From a bacterium (GTDB lineage Bacteria; Planctomycetota; Planctomycetia; Pirellulales; Pirellulaceae), in the NCBI GenBank assembly GCA_030430075.1, contig JAUIGN010000011.1, positions 1 to 64,000 of the forward strand: DNA of 64,000 nt, in the 5' to 3' direction. Shown here one piece after another: positions 57,113 through 64,000 of this stretch (positions are counted from its first letter, which is position 1; each line of letters opens with the position of its first letter). The notes beneath the pieces are model-generated. The model ran no database searches. It worked only from the letters and a program-made list of their open reading frames with translations, and was not told the DNA's origin. The position numbers and the translations under genes were made by a program.

Positions 57113-58054
57113 TCAGGCCTCATCTGCGTTGAAGGGATCATCACCGACGGGCGCCGGAGGCACGGGGGCGTCCGGCTGTGGCGCTTCCGCCGCGGGCGCG
57201 ACTTCAGGGGCACCAAGATCTTCCGTCGGCAGAGCTTCTCCCGCCGGCTGGGCTGGAGCCGGCTGTGGATTCATGACCGGCTGGTGCGGCAAGGGATGGC
57301 AGTCGCAGGCCGGCTTGCCACATTGGTGGCAATCAACCAGCGGATGCTTCGACTCGCTGAGCGTGAGGATCATCATCTCCGCGTCGTTATGAAGGTTGTC
57401 GGAACCGACACTGTCCGCCAGCCGATACAGGCTTCGATCCGACGGCGGAACCTTGACCATGACCGGCGGGACGCCAGATTCGTGGAAGGCGACACGATAA
57501 TAGGGTGTCCAGACGTTGAACTCGTCGTACCAGCGAGGGTCCGCCGCATCGCGCCGCTCGACCGCTTTGGTTTGGGCGATCGCCACCACGCAGACATCGG
57601 GCGCGCCAAGCTCCGCGACGGCATCAACCACCTTGTCCGGCGCCGACTCACCGTACTCTGCGTACACCGCATGAATCACACTCGACTTGCAGACCGGCAG
57701 GTAGACCGGCAAATCGCCGCAGGGACCCTCAATGAGAATCTCGAACTCCAGACGCTCGGGACGCGGGCGCGCCGTCTCGCTGAGGATTTCACCGGAACGT
57801 AGCAGTTTGAGCTGCGATTTGCGGGGCAGGGGAGGACGGTCGATCGACAGGTTCACGGACACCGTCCGCTCTTTGGGAAGGACAAACGGCTTCTCGTGCT
57901 CCGCCACCTCGGCCGGGACCGGCAGTGCTTCCGCCTGGGGAGCGGATGGCTCTCCTGGCGTTGGGGGGGGAGGCGTGGGCGCCTGTGAGAGGGCCGGGGT
58001 CGCCAAGACGCCGGCCAGGAGCACGGCCGTTACCGAGATTTGACTGAAACGCAT
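57113..58054 (-). CDS. Secreted Pro-rich protein with a Cys/His motif, unknown function
   Basis: A 313-residue protein with signal peptide MRFSQISVTAVLLAGVLATPALS. Pro/Ala-rich segments at both ends flank a globular core (about 60-225). The core has Cys pairs (GPCGDLPVYLPVCKSS, APDVCVV). Near 238-250 the motif VDCHQCGKPACDCHP (C-x2-C-x4-C-x-C with two His) could bind a metal or form disulfides. No family was recognised. It is the first gene of the two-gene operon with the eight-module protein. Confidence 0.7.
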   Translation of the reverse strand: MRFSQISVTAVLLAGVLATPALSQAPTPPPPTPGEPSAPQAEALPVPAEVAEHEKPFVLPKERTVSVNLSIDRPPLPRKSQLKLLRSGEILSETARPRPERLEFEILIEGPCGDLPVYLPVCKSSVIHAVYAEYGESAPDKVVDAVAELGAPDVCVVAIAQTKAVERRDAADPRWYDEFNVWTPYYRVAFHESGVPPVMVKVPPSDRSLYRLADSVGSDNLHNDAEMMILTLSESKHPLVDCHQCGKPACDCHPLPHQPVMNPQPAPAQPAGEALPTEDLGAPEVAPAAEAPQPDAPVPPAPVGDDPFNADEA

Positions 58055-58476
58055 CGTCTTTCCTCCCGCAAATAGTTCGTTGGTCGAATGTTAACTGGCG
58101 GACTCATGAAGAATATACCAACTGGGTAGATGATAACGGTTGTTAACGAAATGGCAAGAAGGGAGGAATGAGTCTGCCTGGAAGATTGGCTGCTCTGCGT
58201 TGGCCGAGCGGCCAGAGAGTGGGGGCGGTGGTCCGGTCCCGTCCTGGCGGCCCCCGGCGCGGCCCCGCCGCTGGCACGCCATTTTCCGACGTTTTGCCCC
58301 GGAAAACCGCAGCCATGTTGGTGGTCCGCTGCGGTTGGGTGTTCGCCGGGGGGCCGATTATGAGCGTGGCGGCGGGAGAATTCGGCAGCTTCGGCCGGTG
58401 TTTACGGGGAAAAACGGCATGCGCTTCGCTGCTCGGTTGGCTATTTCACTCGACCTGAGCCCCAGGCTGTGCCCCG
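58055..58476. other. Divergent intergenic region
   Basis: A 422-bp gap between diverging genes. It is AT-richer than its surroundings at 58087-58150, next to the minus-strand gene, and holds GTTAAC twice (58090, 58142). Promoters for both directions are expected, but none can be placed with confidence. Confidence 0.4.
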
Positions 58477-59676
58477 ATGTCAACCGATGTAAACACTTCC
58501 GCGACCTCAGCGAAGGTTGCGCCCCCGCCCACGTCAACAGGTGTTAACACCCCGGCGTCGCCGGTTTCACCAGACGCGGCGGTCGAGACGATCGATGTTT
58601 CGGTCGTCGTGCCGACGTATTGCGAGGCGGAAAATCTTCCCGAGTTGATTCCGCAGGTCTGGAAATCCCTGCAGGAAGCGGAACTCGAAGCGGAGATCAT
58701 TGTTGTCGACGACAACAGCCAGGACGAAACGGTGGCCGTCTGCGATCGCCTGGCGGAGACTTACCCGGTGCGATTGCTGGTGCGCCGTACGGAGCGCGGT
58801 CTTTCCAGCGCGGTGATCCACGGCATGCGTCATGCGCGAGGGCGGACGCTGGTGGTGATGGACGCGGACCTGTCGCATCCGCCCGAGAAGGTGCCGGAAC
58901 TGGTGGCGGCACTGCACGATGGTGTCACCGCCGGCGAGCCGTGTGATTTCGTCATCGGCAGCCGATACGTGCGTGGTGGCACGACGGACGAGGATTGGGG
59001 ACTCTTCCGTTGGGTCAACTCGAAGGTCGCCACCCTCTTGGCCTGGCCACTGACATCGGCCCGCGATCCAATGGCAGGATTCTTCGCCTTGCGGAGCGAG
59101 ACGTTCCGGGCGGCTGAACGGCTGGATCCGATCGGCTACAAGATTGGCTTGGAACTGATGGTGAAGTCGGGCAGCCGCCGTGTGGGTGAGATTCCGATCC
59201 GCTTTCGCGACCGGCTGCATGGCACAAGCAAGCTGACACTGAAGGAGCAGCTCAATTACTTGCGGCACCTGGGACGCCTCTACAAGTTCCGACTTGGGAC
59301 CCTCGCCCAACTGGCTCAATTCCTGGCTGTCGGCTCGACAGGCATGATCGTCGACCTCTGTTGCTACTCGGTCTTCCTCCTGCTGATGCCGTTGTCGGTT
59401 GCCCGGGCACTGGCGATCTGGGCGGCGATGAGCTGGAATTTCGCCTTCAACCGGCGGTTCACGTTCGCCGAGTCACGGCGCGATTCAGCGGGCCGTCAAT
59501 ACGTCTTCTTCTGCCTGGCCTGCCTGTTTGGTGCCGTCGTGAACTGGGCCGTTTCGGTCGGTTTGACCAACCTGGTTCCCTTTTTCCAAGAATGGAAACT
59601 GCTGGCGGCCTTGCTGGGCGTGATCGCCGGAACGGCATTCAACTTTGTGTTGAGCCACCGTCTGGTGTTTCGCTAA
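58477..59676 (+). CDS. GT2 polyprenol-phosphate mannosyltransferase-like protein fused to GtrA membrane domain
   Basis: A 399-residue protein. A Thr/Pro-rich N-terminus (about 40 residues) precedes a DPM1-like GT-A domain with VSVVVPTYCEAENL, IIVVDDNSQDET and VVMDADLSHPPEKVPEL (metal-binding DxD). GYKIGLELMVKSG and FRDRLHGTSKLTL are usual for the family. From about residue 270 a GtrA domain with four membrane helices follows (LAQFLAVGSTGMIVDL, WNFAFNRRFTF, VNWAVSVGLTNLVPF, AFNFVLSHRLVF). It would make a polyprenyl-phosphate sugar at the inner face of the membrane, with GtrA possibly helping move it across. R1 copy D begins eight bases after its stop. Confidence 0.9.
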   Translation: MSTDVNTSATSAKVAPPPTSTGVNTPASPVSPDAAVETIDVSVVVPTYCEAENLPELIPQVWKSLQEAELEAEIIVVDDNSQDETVAVCDRLAETYPVRLLVRRTERGLSSAVIHGMRHARGRTLVVMDADLSHPPEKVPELVAALHDGVTAGEPCDFVIGSRYVRGGTTDEDWGLFRWVNSKVATLLAWPLTSARDPMAGFFALRSETFRAAERLDPIGYKIGLELMVKSGSRRVGEIPIRFRDRLHGTSKLTLKEQLNYLRHLGRLYKFRLGTLAQLAQFLAVGSTGMIVDLCCYSVFLLLMPLSVARALAIWAAMSWNFAFNRRFTFAESRRDSAGRQYVFFCLACLFGAVVNWAVSVGLTNLVPFFQEWKLLAALLGVIAGTAFNFVLSHRLVFR

Positions 59677-59683
59677 CCCGGGG

Positions 59684-59838
59684 CGTTCACGGACGAAAAA
59701 CCGTCCAGGCCAAGTCGCTGTCCCGCAACCGGTTGTGGTGGACGTGCTCAATGCGCCGCGGATATCAGCCGAAACGCGTTAGCGTTCGGTTCGCGCGGTG
59801 GTCCACGGAACCGGGGCTAACGCCCGGCGGCGGATGAA
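59684..59838 (-). repeat. Interspersed repeat R1, copy D
   Basis: On the minus strand it reads TTCATCCGCCGCC, hairpin GGGC-GTTA-GCCC (59814-59825), CGAACGCTAACGCG, CGGCTGATATCCGCGGCGC, then a perfect GGACG/CGTCC hairpin (59691-59706). It lies in the 59677-60095 gap between converging genes, which also holds the 31-bp repeats and R2; no gene is seen there. Confidence 0.8.
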
Positions 59839-59914
59839 GCATCCACGCTAACGCCCGGCGGTGGATGAAGCATCCACGCTAACGCTCGGCGGCGGATGAA
59901 GCCTCCACGCTCGC
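59822..59914 (+). repeat. Three 31-bp tandem units made from an R1 end
   Basis: Units start at 59822, 59853 and 59884. Each has GCCCGGCGG, GGATGAAGC and TCCACGCTAACG. The first overlaps the end of R1 copy D, so the array probably arose by expansion of that end. Confidence 0.85.
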
Positions 59915-59960
59915 GGTAGCCGGTTACTGGACGGCTCGGGCGAAGCGTGGCTGAGGAAGC

Positions 59961-60020
59961 AGGAGTTGGAGACCTTCGGTCGGCGGTTTCGGCGGGGTCG
60001 GAGACCCGCGCCGAGCACGT
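59961..60020 (+). repeat. Interspersed repeat R2
   Basis: AGGAGTTGGAGACCTTCGG leads to GGCGGTTTCGGCG and GGGTCGGAGACCCGCGCC, then GAGCA. It matches the R2 part of the 10141-10345 cassette almost base for base but has a single unit. Confidence 0.8.
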
Positions 60021-60095
60021 GAGCCCGCGCTGCGCCGTCGAGTCCATGCTTTCTCGTGTTTGAGACTGGCAGCGGTTCGGCGCGGCAGTCTTTCC

Positions 60096-61184
60096 CTACC
60101 TGCCGAACGGAAGGCCGCTGGCGGCCGGCTGGGCAAGTGCTCCCTGGGGGGTGGCCGGCAGTTGTCCGCCTTGATTCGGAGCGGGCTGCGGGGATGCACC
60201 GGCTTGCGGATTGACCGTGGCCTGGTAGGCGACGGTTTGCGGTTGCGCGTAGGTACCCCACGGTGCCAATGGTTGGGCGTTGGAGGCCGAAATCCATTGG
60301 TGTGCGGTCGTCACGTCGCCGCTGGTCGTCGGGTTGTGATCCCGGGTGGTCCCGGGAGTCGTAATGCCGGTTGCGGTGACGCCGTTGGCGGGAGCCGTGG
60401 TGGACTGTCCCGCTTGGGCCACCTGTTGCCCGTTGGCGGGGCCGGCAGGATTGACGGGGGATCCAGGCTGGGGCCGAGCCGGCATGATGGTGGGCGCGAC
60501 GTCTCGGACAATCCCGCGACGCCGGTCACTCAGTTCCAGCAATGCGTTCGCGGCGGGACGGAGCGTGCTGTCCAGTTCGAGTGCCTTGTGGAGGTTCTTT
60601 TCGGCCCCGTCGAGGTCGCCGGCCATCGCTCGCACGTAGGCCAGGTTGGCCTGGGCTTCGGCTTCACCGACGACTCGCCGAAACTCGACGAGGCTCTCGT
60701 CGAACTGACCTTTCTCGCCGAGGATCAGTGCCAGGTTATTCCTGGCCACTTTGTTTCTGGGTTCCAGGGCGATTGCCTGGCGAGCGTCCTTTTCGGCCGT
60801 TTCCAGGTCTTGCTGCAGGTAATAGAAGTAGGCTCGATCGTTGAGCAGATCGGCGGTGGGGCTGCCACACGCCATCGCTTGATCGAAGTGTTGGTTGGCC
60901 AGATCCAGCTTCTGTTCCTCGGCGGCAATCACCGCCAGGCGATGATGGGCGGTCTGGTTTTGCGGTTCATCCCGCAAAATGGCCTGATAGAGTTCCGCGG
61001 CCTGGCTGGCGTCGCCGTGTCGCTCGCTGAGCCGTGCCAGGCTGAGGCGAGCTTGCGGATCCACTTCTTGTTGTGGGGGCACTTCCGCGACTTCGGGCGG
61101 CGCCGTTGGGATCATGCTGCAACCACTGGTCACCGTGAGGCCCAAGATCGCCACCCAACCCCAATTCCAACGCTTCAACTCCAT
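60096..61184 (-). CDS. TPR lipoprotein (TadD-like position)
   Basis: A 362-residue protein with a lipoprotein signal (VTSGC, modified Cys22). About five tetratricopeptide units cover residues 45-215 (ARLSLARLSERHGDASQAAELY, HHRLAVIAAEEQKLDLANQHF, ARNNLALILGEKGQFDESLVEF). The rest is a Pro/Gln/Thr-rich tail. TPR lipoproteins of this kind (TadD) help assemble Tad pili. It lies 105 bp downstream of the small lipoprotein and the secretin on the same strand, which supports that role. Confidence 0.8.
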   Translation of the reverse strand: MELKRWNWGWVAILGLTVTSGCSMIPTAPPEVAEVPPQQEVDPQARLSLARLSERHGDASQAAELYQAILRDEPQNQTAHHRLAVIAAEEQKLDLANQHFDQAMACGSPTADLLNDRAYFYYLQQDLETAEKDARQAIALEPRNKVARNNLALILGEKGQFDESLVEFRRVVGEAEAQANLAYVRAMAGDLDGAEKNLHKALELDSTLRPAANALLELSDRRRGIVRDVAPTIMPARPQPGSPVNPAGPANGQQVAQAGQSTTAPANGVTATGITTPGTTRDHNPTTSGDVTTAHQWISASNAQPLAPWGTYAQPQTVAYQATVNPQAGASPQPAPNQGGQLPATPQGALAQPAASGLPFGR

Positions 61185-61289
61185 CTCAGACTCCCATCGT
61201 TTCGTTGACGCTGGTCCGCCGAGGGCTCGTCGCGGTTGCGGACGAGCCCTCTTGGTTCGGCGTGACCATCGGCGACCTTGGACAAGTGG

Positions 61290-61925
61290 TTAGAAGAATC
61301 CGCCGCCAAACCCACCGCCACCGAATCCGCCGCCGAATCCGCCTCCGAATCCGCCTCCGAATCCGCCGCCGCGGCCATAGATGCCTCGGATGTAGGCCCG
61401 TTGAGCTTCACGCCCGGTATACGGTTCAGCAAAGGCCGGCGCGACCACGACGATGTTGTCGGCGTCCGCGATTCCCATTTCCTCCAGGGCGGCGACCACC
61501 ACGGCACGCCGCTTGAGATCGAGGTCCGGGTCGAAGTGGACCGGGTACTCGAACTCCGTGTGTTCCCATGACGTGCTGCGACTGCGTTCGACGACCACCG
61601 GGAACACGTTGCCGTGCTCGCGGAGATTCGAGGCGATCCGTTTCAGGTGATCTTCGCCGAACTCGTTCAACCGCAGGCCGGGCTGTTTCCGTCCGTCGCC
61701 GAACTCGTTCACCTCGAACTCGTGCTGGTAGACGACGTACTTCGAGGCCTCAGCGTTAATCTCTTGTTGCTCGTTGATCTGGTCCACCACCATCCCCAGC
61801 ATCTGGGGTGGTTCCGGCGGCACGTAGAACAGCGGAGCGGCTGACCGGCATCCGCTTGCCATGGCCGCCAGGGATACCAGTCCGATATAGACCAGCCATG
61901 AGTGTGTGGCTTGACGTGTCATCAC
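61290..61925 (-). CDS. Small lipoprotein with Gly/Phe-rich tail in the Tad locus
   Basis: A 211-residue protein with a lipoprotein signal (AAMASGC, modified Cys26). A globular middle (about 45-185) has YVVYQHEFEVNEFGDG and LRLNEFGEDHLKRIASNL, and ends with VVAPAFAEPYTGREAQRAY. The last 26 residues are almost only Gly and Phe (GGGFGGGFGGG). It directly follows the secretin with a 37-bp gap. In other Tad loci the gene at this place is CpaD, a lipoprotein partner of the secretin. I infer the same role, but the sequence match is not clear enough to name it. Confidence 0.7.
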   Translation of the reverse strand: MMTRQATHSWLVYIGLVSLAAMASGCRSAAPLFYVPPEPPQMLGMVVDQINEQQEINAEASKYVVYQHEFEVNEFGDGRKQPGLRLNEFGEDHLKRIASNLREHGNVFPVVVERSRSTSWEHTEFEYPVHFDPDLDLKRRAVVVAALEEMGIADADNIVVVAPAFAEPYTGREAQRAYIRGIYGRGGGFGGGFGGGFGGGFGGGGFGGGFF

Positions 61926-61962
61926 TTTGTTCCCCCCTACAGGAAATTCAAATCACCGAGCG

Positions 61963-63603
61963 TTAGTGGGAGAAGCCCACGGGACCGGAGATGTAATGTT
62001 GTTGTTGTCGGTTGAAGTGCGAGTGCAACTTGATCTGCTGCTTGGCCATGTGGATCGCGTCCCAGTTGGCTTGCTGGGCGCGATGGCGGTAGGCGGGCCA
62101 CACGGTGCTGCGGTGATGCAGGTTCGGGCGTCCTTCGATCCGTTGCGTCCAGAAGAAGTCGTGGTTGGTGACTTCCGTGACTTCCATCCCGGGCAGCAGG
62201 AAAGGAACCTGCTCTTCTTCCAAGGGATGGACCAGCTCGGGGCTGACCAAGACCACCAGTTCCGTCTCTTCACGCGTGACGTCCTGAGTACCGAAGAGTC
62301 CGCCCAGCACCGGGATCGCCCCCAGTCCGAAGAGGCTCCTGCGAGTGCCCCCCTGTTCGTCCTGAATCAAGCCGGCCACGGCCAGCCATTGTCCTTCGCG
62401 AAGGTCAACCGTCGTGGAGACCGCTCGAGTGTTCAGTCCAGGGATCCCATTCACCGTGGCATTCGCGTTCAGCGAACTGACCGACGGCGCGACCTGCAGT
62501 CGAATGCGGTCCTTGTCGATCACCGTGGGGGTGAAGGACAACTGGGTGCCGAAGCCGCGGAAGTAGGTGCTCGCCGCACCGATGCCGCCGATGCCGACGG
62601 CCGTGGGAACCGGGAATTCGCCACCGGCAATGAACGTGGCGGCCCGGCCGCTGAGCGTGACCAGGGTCGGCTCGGCCAGAATCTTTCCGTGACCGTAACC
62701 GTTGACGGACTTGATGAGCAGGCTGACGTCGCCATCATCCAGGATTGCCGTGACGTTGCCGCCGCCGCTGAGCAGGTTCTGGATGGAGAAGTGATCCTGA
62801 AACACTTCCAGGTCGACTCCCAAAGTGCGTCCGGCGTTGCGTGTCAGTTCGGCGATCCGTACTTTGAGCATCACCTGCTGTTCGCCGGGAACGGTGATGA
62901 GGTTGACAATGCGGGCCTCCGGAAGATCCTCGGCACCAGGGATCCTGGCGACCGTGGCACCGGACAGGAGATCGCCCGATCCGAAGCCGAAGCCAAACCC
63001 GGCATTCGATTGCCCACGGATGATCGACATGATCTGCGAGACCTCTTCCGAATCGCGTGCCTGACCGCGGACGATCAGTTTGTCGACCACCGGGATGAGC
63101 TGCACATAGCTGTTCGGGAAGAACTCGTTGATCCGCTTCTCCAAGCGGCCGTATTCGAGTTCCGCGCGCTCCTGTTCTTCGTTGTCCGGCTCGACACGCA
63201 CCAGGTAGCGAAGCAAGAGCTCCTCCCCGTCGTCGATTCGGTACCACAGGGAGAGGGCCGTTTGCCCACTCCGTTTCCCGATGAACTCGAACTCGTTCGG
63301 GCTGAACTGGTTCAAGTCCATGATCTCCGGATTCGTGATGGCGATGCGGTGGACCGGATACTTGGTCCGCACGATCTTCGACCGAGTGGGGTCGAGATCG
63401 AGTGACAACTGTGGCTCGATGACCTCCTCAATCAGCTCAGTTTCGAGGACGTTGGGGTCAACCACATGATGTGGGGGCACCAAGCCATCTCCGCCTGGCG
63501 GCGGCAATTGCGGCTGGGCAACCAGAGTCGTCGACCCGACAAGATGGGCAAACGCAACGCCTGCCAGCATCAGGGCGGTCAGTTTTGTTGAGCGTGTAAT
63601 CAT
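61963..63603 (-). CDS. Tad/Flp pilus secretin (CpaC/RcpA family)
   Basis: A 546-residue outer-membrane channel subunit with signal peptide ending TTLVAQ. The N-terminal pilus domain (about 65-150) has SKIVRTKYPVHRIAITNPEI. A BON-like domain (about 165-200) has YVQLIPVVDKLIVRGQA. The secretin core (about 225-445) has VMLKVRIAELTRNAGRTLGVDLE, GKILAEPTLVTLSGRAATFIAGGEFPVP, LRLQVAP-like strand LQVAPSVSS, and the closing GLIQDEQGG...GLGAIPVLGGLFG...ELVVLVSPELV. A C-terminal tail of about 80 residues is His/Gln-rich. It forms the ring through which the Flp pilus leaves the cell. The other Tad genes (ATPase, TadB/C, pilin) are not in the window. Confidence 0.92.
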   Translation of the reverse strand: MITRSTKLTALMLAGVAFAHLVGSTTLVAQPQLPPPGGDGLVPPHHVVDPNVLETELIEEVIEPQLSLDLDPTRSKIVRTKYPVHRIAITNPEIMDLNQFSPNEFEFIGKRSGQTALSLWYRIDDGEELLLRYLVRVEPDNEEQERAELEYGRLEKRINEFFPNSYVQLIPVVDKLIVRGQARDSEEVSQIMSIIRGQSNAGFGFGFGSGDLLSGATVARIPGAEDLPEARIVNLITVPGEQQVMLKVRIAELTRNAGRTLGVDLEVFQDHFSIQNLLSGGGNVTAILDDGDVSLLIKSVNGYGHGKILAEPTLVTLSGRAATFIAGGEFPVPTAVGIGGIGAASTYFRGFGTQLSFTPTVIDKDRIRLQVAPSVSSLNANATVNGIPGLNTRAVSTTVDLREGQWLAVAGLIQDEQGGTRRSLFGLGAIPVLGGLFGTQDVTREETELVVLVSPELVHPLEEEQVPFLLPGMEVTEVTNHDFFWTQRIEGRPNLHHRSTVWPAYRHRAQQANWDAIHMAKQQIKLHSHFNRQQQHYISGPVGFSH

Positions 63604-63912
63604 TTTCTTGCATACCCGTGCGGACCAAGATTTGGCGAATTCTGTAGGCTAGTCTTCGACCGGACGGGTTGTGTCGCTTTGCTAAATCTTGCGGGTTGCA
63701 ACATTTTTCCGATCTGAAGCGGTGTTGCCTGTGAAGGTAGGAGGAATGGGGTGTGTGTCCGGGATTGTTTGGTTTTCCTAGTGGAGACGGATTCGTTCCG
63801 TCGATCAGGTCTTAGGGTTTGAATCGGCAGAATGAATCAGAGCGCCGTCGGCTCGACCCACACCCAGCCAACGGTGCTATCTCTCACAGAGAACACAGCG
63901 AGGAACATTGAA
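63604..63912. other. Divergent upstream region of the secretin and of a further gene
   Basis: A 309-bp gap. A very short frame with AGGAGG-like sequence at about 63741-63750 codes for only a dozen or so residues and is not called. Promoters for both sides are expected but not placed. Confidence 0.4.
63900..63905 (+). promoter_or_regulatory. Ribosome binding site of the last gene
   Basis: GAGGAA ends 7 nt before ATG at 63913, an ideal distance, and is the main support for that start. Confidence 0.6.
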
Positions 63913-64000
63913 ATGGGATCAGAACTGGCCGTCCTACTCGTCTTGGCCGTCGCGCCAGGCGCCGACTATCCACCGGCGAGTGGTGCTTTTGCCGGCCGGC
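63913..64000 (+). CDS. Start of a secreted protein (3' end outside window)
   Basis: 29 codons are open to the window end. MGSELAVLLVLAVAPGADY looks like a short signal peptide, although it lacks the usual basic residues. A good ribosome site precedes it. The product cannot be told. Confidence 0.45.
   Translation, partial: MGSELAVLLVLAVAPGADYPPASGAFAGR

Noticed and set aside
61927..63405. Plus-strand frame of 492 codons
   Set aside because: Antisense to the secretin gene, which has strong family motifs.
63738..63780. Leader peptide with a strong ribosome site
   Set aside because: The spacing to ATG is only a few bases and the frame codes for about a dozen residues without regulatory features.

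Overview
The window reads as a chromosomal segment of a planctomycete, probably from the Pirellula/Rhodopirellula side of the phylum; this is inferred from gene content, not from a marker gene. The DNA is GC-rich. It carries very large secreted proteins with tandem cadherin-like, golvesin-like and choice-of-anchor-D modules. The 6323-residue giant protein has the planctomycete N-terminal motif ALEDRRML. Other pointers are futalosine-pathway menaquinone genes, a Tad-type secretin, a DUF4175-like secretory gene cluster, and many intergenic hairpin repeats.

Layout. 2-3370: 3' part of a cadherin-like/PKD/RTX surface protein built on 288-bp DNA repeats. 3745-10000: envelope glycan genes, namely a GT87 and a GT-C type membrane transferase (minus strand), a GtrB/DPM-like GT2 and a membrane-anchored FkbM methyltransferase (plus strand). 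10458-14939: secreted metzincin protease with a golvesin/anchor-D array. 15264-17214: mqnC and mqnA, overlapping by 20 bp. 17396-19331: RluA-type pseudouridine synthase and a small membrane protein. 19366-31412: a long minus-strand run with a DUF4175-like protein, a KDGEP-repeat protein, a conserved secreted protein, an NPCBM protein and three consecutive trypsin-fold proteins. Only one of those three keeps the protease triad. 31837-35106: D-2-hydroxyacid dehydrogenase, an aldose-1-epimerase-like protein and a membrane protein. 35212-35285: tRNA-Val(UAC). 35734-54705: the giant protein, with a C-terminal HExxHxxGxxD zinc site. 55368-58054: two linked secreted proteins, one made of a duplicated four-module block. 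58477-59676: a GT2-GtrA fusion. 60096-63603: Tad pilus genes (secretin, lipoprotein, TPR lipoprotein). 63913 to the end: start of a further gene.

The gaps between genes hold at least three repeat families, called R1, R2 and R3 here. R1 is about 155-165 bp with a conserved GGGC-GTTA-GCCC hairpin and occurs four times, three of them between converging gene ends. R2 is a hairpin repeat whose copies show a paired base change. R3 is a GTCATGC/GCATGAC hairpin. No insertion sequence, phage, CRISPR array or rRNA was found.

Most of the window serves the cell surface: secretion, very large adhesin-like proteins, extracellular proteases and glycan assembly. Housekeeping genes (menaquinone synthesis, rRNA/tRNA modification, sugar metabolism, tRNA) lie between them.
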